Position numbers and translations under genes: made by a program. 14,455 bases of DNA from positions 1-14,455 of the forward strand of contig CATZKS010000050.1 in the NCBI GenBank assembly GCA_958421035.1, written 5' to 3'. Under the pieces are notes generated by a model, which was given only the letters and a program-made list of their open reading frames with translations, ran no database searches and was not told the DNA's origin. This document shows positions 13,603-14,455 of the stretch, in pieces; the stretch's first letter is position 1; every line of letters begins with the position of its first letter. This DNA comes from an uncultured Collinsella sp. (GTDB lineage Bacteria; Actinomycetota; Coriobacteriia; Coriobacteriales; Coriobacteriaceae).

Positions 13603-13649
13603 GGGAAACCCTTTCGCGTGGTTGCGGCGCGCGCGGGGCGCTCCGCTAC

Positions 13650-13672
13650 GGTACAGTGTTCATCATTGTACC
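13650..13672 (-). promoter_or_regulatory. Possible promoter -10 and operator for the ACT-citrate synthase unit
   Basis: On the minus strand TACAAT (plus 13665-13670) matches the -10 consensus at five of six positions, about 63 bases before the ACT gene start; no good -35 was found. It overlaps a perfect inverted repeat, GGTACA (13650-13655) and TGTACC (13667-13672), with an 11-base spacer, in a position suited to repressor binding. The rest of the 306-base gap between the ACT gene and rpmE (13603-13908) holds only the rpmE promoter and leader; I see nothing else in it. Confidence 0.35.
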
Positions 13673-13795
13673 TGTCTGGCGCCAAAAGGGGTGTGCTTAC
13701 TGCGGCGTTACACGTCTGCAACATGGGTGAAGGCTCGTCGGGGTGCGTGCTCGCTGCGGTTGGCCACGCCGCCCTGCACAAAGACCGTGAACCTT

Positions 13796-13824
13796 TTGTG
13801 GGACGCGCGACGCCGTGGTACCAT
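13796..13824 (+). promoter_or_regulatory. rpmE promoter
   Basis: TTGTGG (13796-13801) and TACCAT (13819-13824) are separated by 17 bases. TG at 13816-13817 gives an extended -10 (TGG then TACCAT). A start near 13831 places both leader hairpins at the 5' end of the message. Confidence 0.5.
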
Positions 13825-13837
13825 AGCCAAGTTTGTT

Positions 13838-13886
13838 GTCTTGGTCGGAAACCAAGACGCCTTATGCGCTGATCGGTAACCAGCGC
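13838..13886 (+). promoter_or_regulatory. Twin-hairpin rpmE leader, candidate L31 ribosomal-protein leader
   Basis: Hairpin 1 is GTCTTGGT (13838-13845) with ACCAAGAC (13851-13858) and loop CGGAA. Hairpin 2 is GCGCTG (13866-13871) with CAGCGC (13881-13886), then an A/C mismatch, a U-A pair and loop CGGTA. Both present U-CGGWA-A, and TGGTCGGAAACCA matches TGATCGGTAACCA at 11 of 13 positions. The rpmE SD lies 10 bases after hairpin 2. L31 leader RNA motifs have been proposed for actinobacterial groups including Coriobacteria, and this is probably one. From memory I cannot match it to a covariance model. Confidence 0.6.
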
Positions 13887-13908
13887 CTGACCAATAAGGA
13901 GTCCTACC

Positions 13909-14334
13909 ATGAAGCAGGGTATCCATCCCCAGTATGTCGAGTGCACGGTGACGTGCTCCTGCGGCAACACCTTCAAGACGCACGCTACCGTGTCTGAGAT
14001 GAAGGTCGAGCTTTGCAACGAGTGCCACCCGTTCTACACCGGCCAGCAGAAGTTCGTCGACACCGGTGGACGCGTCCAGCGCTTCGCCGACAAGTTCGGT
14101 GGCGCCGCTGCCGCCCAGCTCAAGAAGGCTGAGGAGGCCAAGGCTGCCAAGGCTGCCAAGGCTGCTGAGGCCGAGGCCGCTCGCAAGGCCGCCGCTGAGG
14201 CTAAGGCTGCCGAGAAGGCCAAGCGTGCTGCTAAGTTTGCCGAGGAGGCTGCCAAGCAGGCCGCCGAGGCTCCCGCAGAGGCTCCCGTCGAGGAGGCCGC
14301 TGCCGAGGCCGAGACCACCGAGGCTGCTGAGTAA
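13909..14334 (+). CDS. rpmE: 50S ribosomal protein L31, zinc-binding type, with long C-terminal extension
   Basis: Residues 1-65 are a standard L31: MKQGIHPQYV at the start, then CSCG (Cys16, Cys18) and CNECHP (Cys36, Cys39) forming the zinc site, then FYTGQQKFVDTGGRVQRF. Normal L31 has about 65-80 residues. This protein has 141, with a tail from about residue 66 made of Ala, Lys and Glu that becomes acidic and Pro-containing near the end, probably a long charged helix followed by a disordered end. The four Cys mark it as the zinc (C+) form, the one normally replaced by a Cys-less paralogue under zinc starvation. ATG at 13909 has AAGGAG 7 bases upstream. The gene has its own promoter, leader and terminator. 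Confidence 0.96.
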   Translation: MKQGIHPQYVECTVTCSCGNTFKTHATVSEMKVELCNECHPFYTGQQKFVDTGGRVQRFADKFGGAAAAQLKKAEEAKAAKAAKAAEAEAARKAAAEAKAAEKAKRAAKFAEEAAKQAAEAPAEAPVEEAAAEAETTEAAE

Positions 14335-14367
14335 ATAGCTCGCCGAGGAATCGCTCGCATTCATGGC

Positions 14368-14411
14368 AAAAGGGCCGTGCATCCGTTTGGGTGCGCGGCC
14401 CTTTTCTTTTT
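14368..14411 (+). terminator. Intrinsic terminator after rpmE
   Basis: AAAAGGGCCGTGCATCC (14368-14384) pairs throughout, with a few G-U pairs, with GGGTGCGCGGCCCTTTT around a GTTT loop, and further T follow to 14411. The A-run on the left side means it could also terminate minus-strand transcription entering from the right. Confidence 0.95.
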
Positions 14412-14413
14412 AT

Positions 14414-14450
14414 TGGTGCAGGCTAACCCGTTCCCATTGCACCAGATTGG
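14414..14450. repeat. TGGTGCA inverted/direct repeat at window edge
   Basis: TGGTGCA (14414-14420) and TGCACCA (14438-14444) are perfect inverted copies 17 bases apart. A further TTGGTGCG begins at 14448. The cluster follows the rpmE terminator and may be an operator of a gene beyond the window. The window ends here, so nothing more can be said. Confidence 0.3.
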
Positions 14451-14455
14451 TGCGA

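Noticed and set aside
11776..13872. Open plus-strand frame of about 700 codons
   Set aside because: It lies antisense to citrate synthase and the ACT gene, which have clear motifs and SD sites. The translation has no recognisable domain and is a by-product of GC-rich codon bias.

Overview
The window is an ordinary stretch of core chromosome from a GC-rich Gram-positive bacterium, most likely a member of the Coriobacteriia (Collinsella or a close relative). The case rests on gene content and style: a class A penicillin-binding protein with a Thr/Gly/Pro-rich tail, a zinc-type ribosomal protein L31 with a long Ala/Lys/Glu tail, one TTG start among ATG starts, strong Shine-Dalgarno (SD) sites, U-run terminators, and intergenic repeats built on GGGGAC. 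The genus is inferred, because no rRNA or other marker is present. Ten complete protein genes and one gene fragment can be supported. There is no phage, insertion-sequence transposase, CRISPR array or tRNA.

Layout, left to right. The 3' end of truA (1-104) is followed by a family-2 glycosyltransferase-like gene (266-1306) and argR (1439-1876). Then comes a minus-strand class A PBP (2067-4277). A U32-family protein (4439-6415) diverges from it and is followed by tyrS (6512-7723), adenine deaminase ade (7946-9766) and a Cof-type HAD phosphatase (9973-10767), all plus strand. Three minus-strand genes converge on that HAD gene: a second HAD phosphatase (10888-11730), citrate synthase (11818-13236) and a small ACT-domain protein (13315-13602). 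rpmE (13909-14334) diverges on the plus strand. Clear intrinsic terminators follow argR, the PBP, tyrS, citrate synthase and rpmE.

The genes are mostly separate housekeeping units: translation and RNA modification (truA, U32/RlhA-like, tyrS, rpmE), cell wall (PBP, perhaps the glycosyltransferase), arginine control (argR), purine salvage (ade) and carbon entry to 2-oxoglutarate (citrate synthase, probably cotranscribed with the ACT protein).

I did not find an undescribed multi-gene system. The less ordinary signals are cis-acting. (1) A family of GGGGAC repeats, as 27-bp tandem units and hairpins, brackets the Cof-type HAD gene in inverted orientation and runs into the stop codons of two genes. 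(2) A 13-bp hairpin covers the SD of that same HAD gene. (3) A terminator-like hairpin sits directly in front of the ade SD. (4) The rpmE leader carries twin hairpins with matching CGGWA pentaloops, probably an L31 autoregulatory leader. (5) A stable hairpin precedes the tyrS SD. (6) ArgR has Asn in place of a normally conserved Asp in its effector-binding site.
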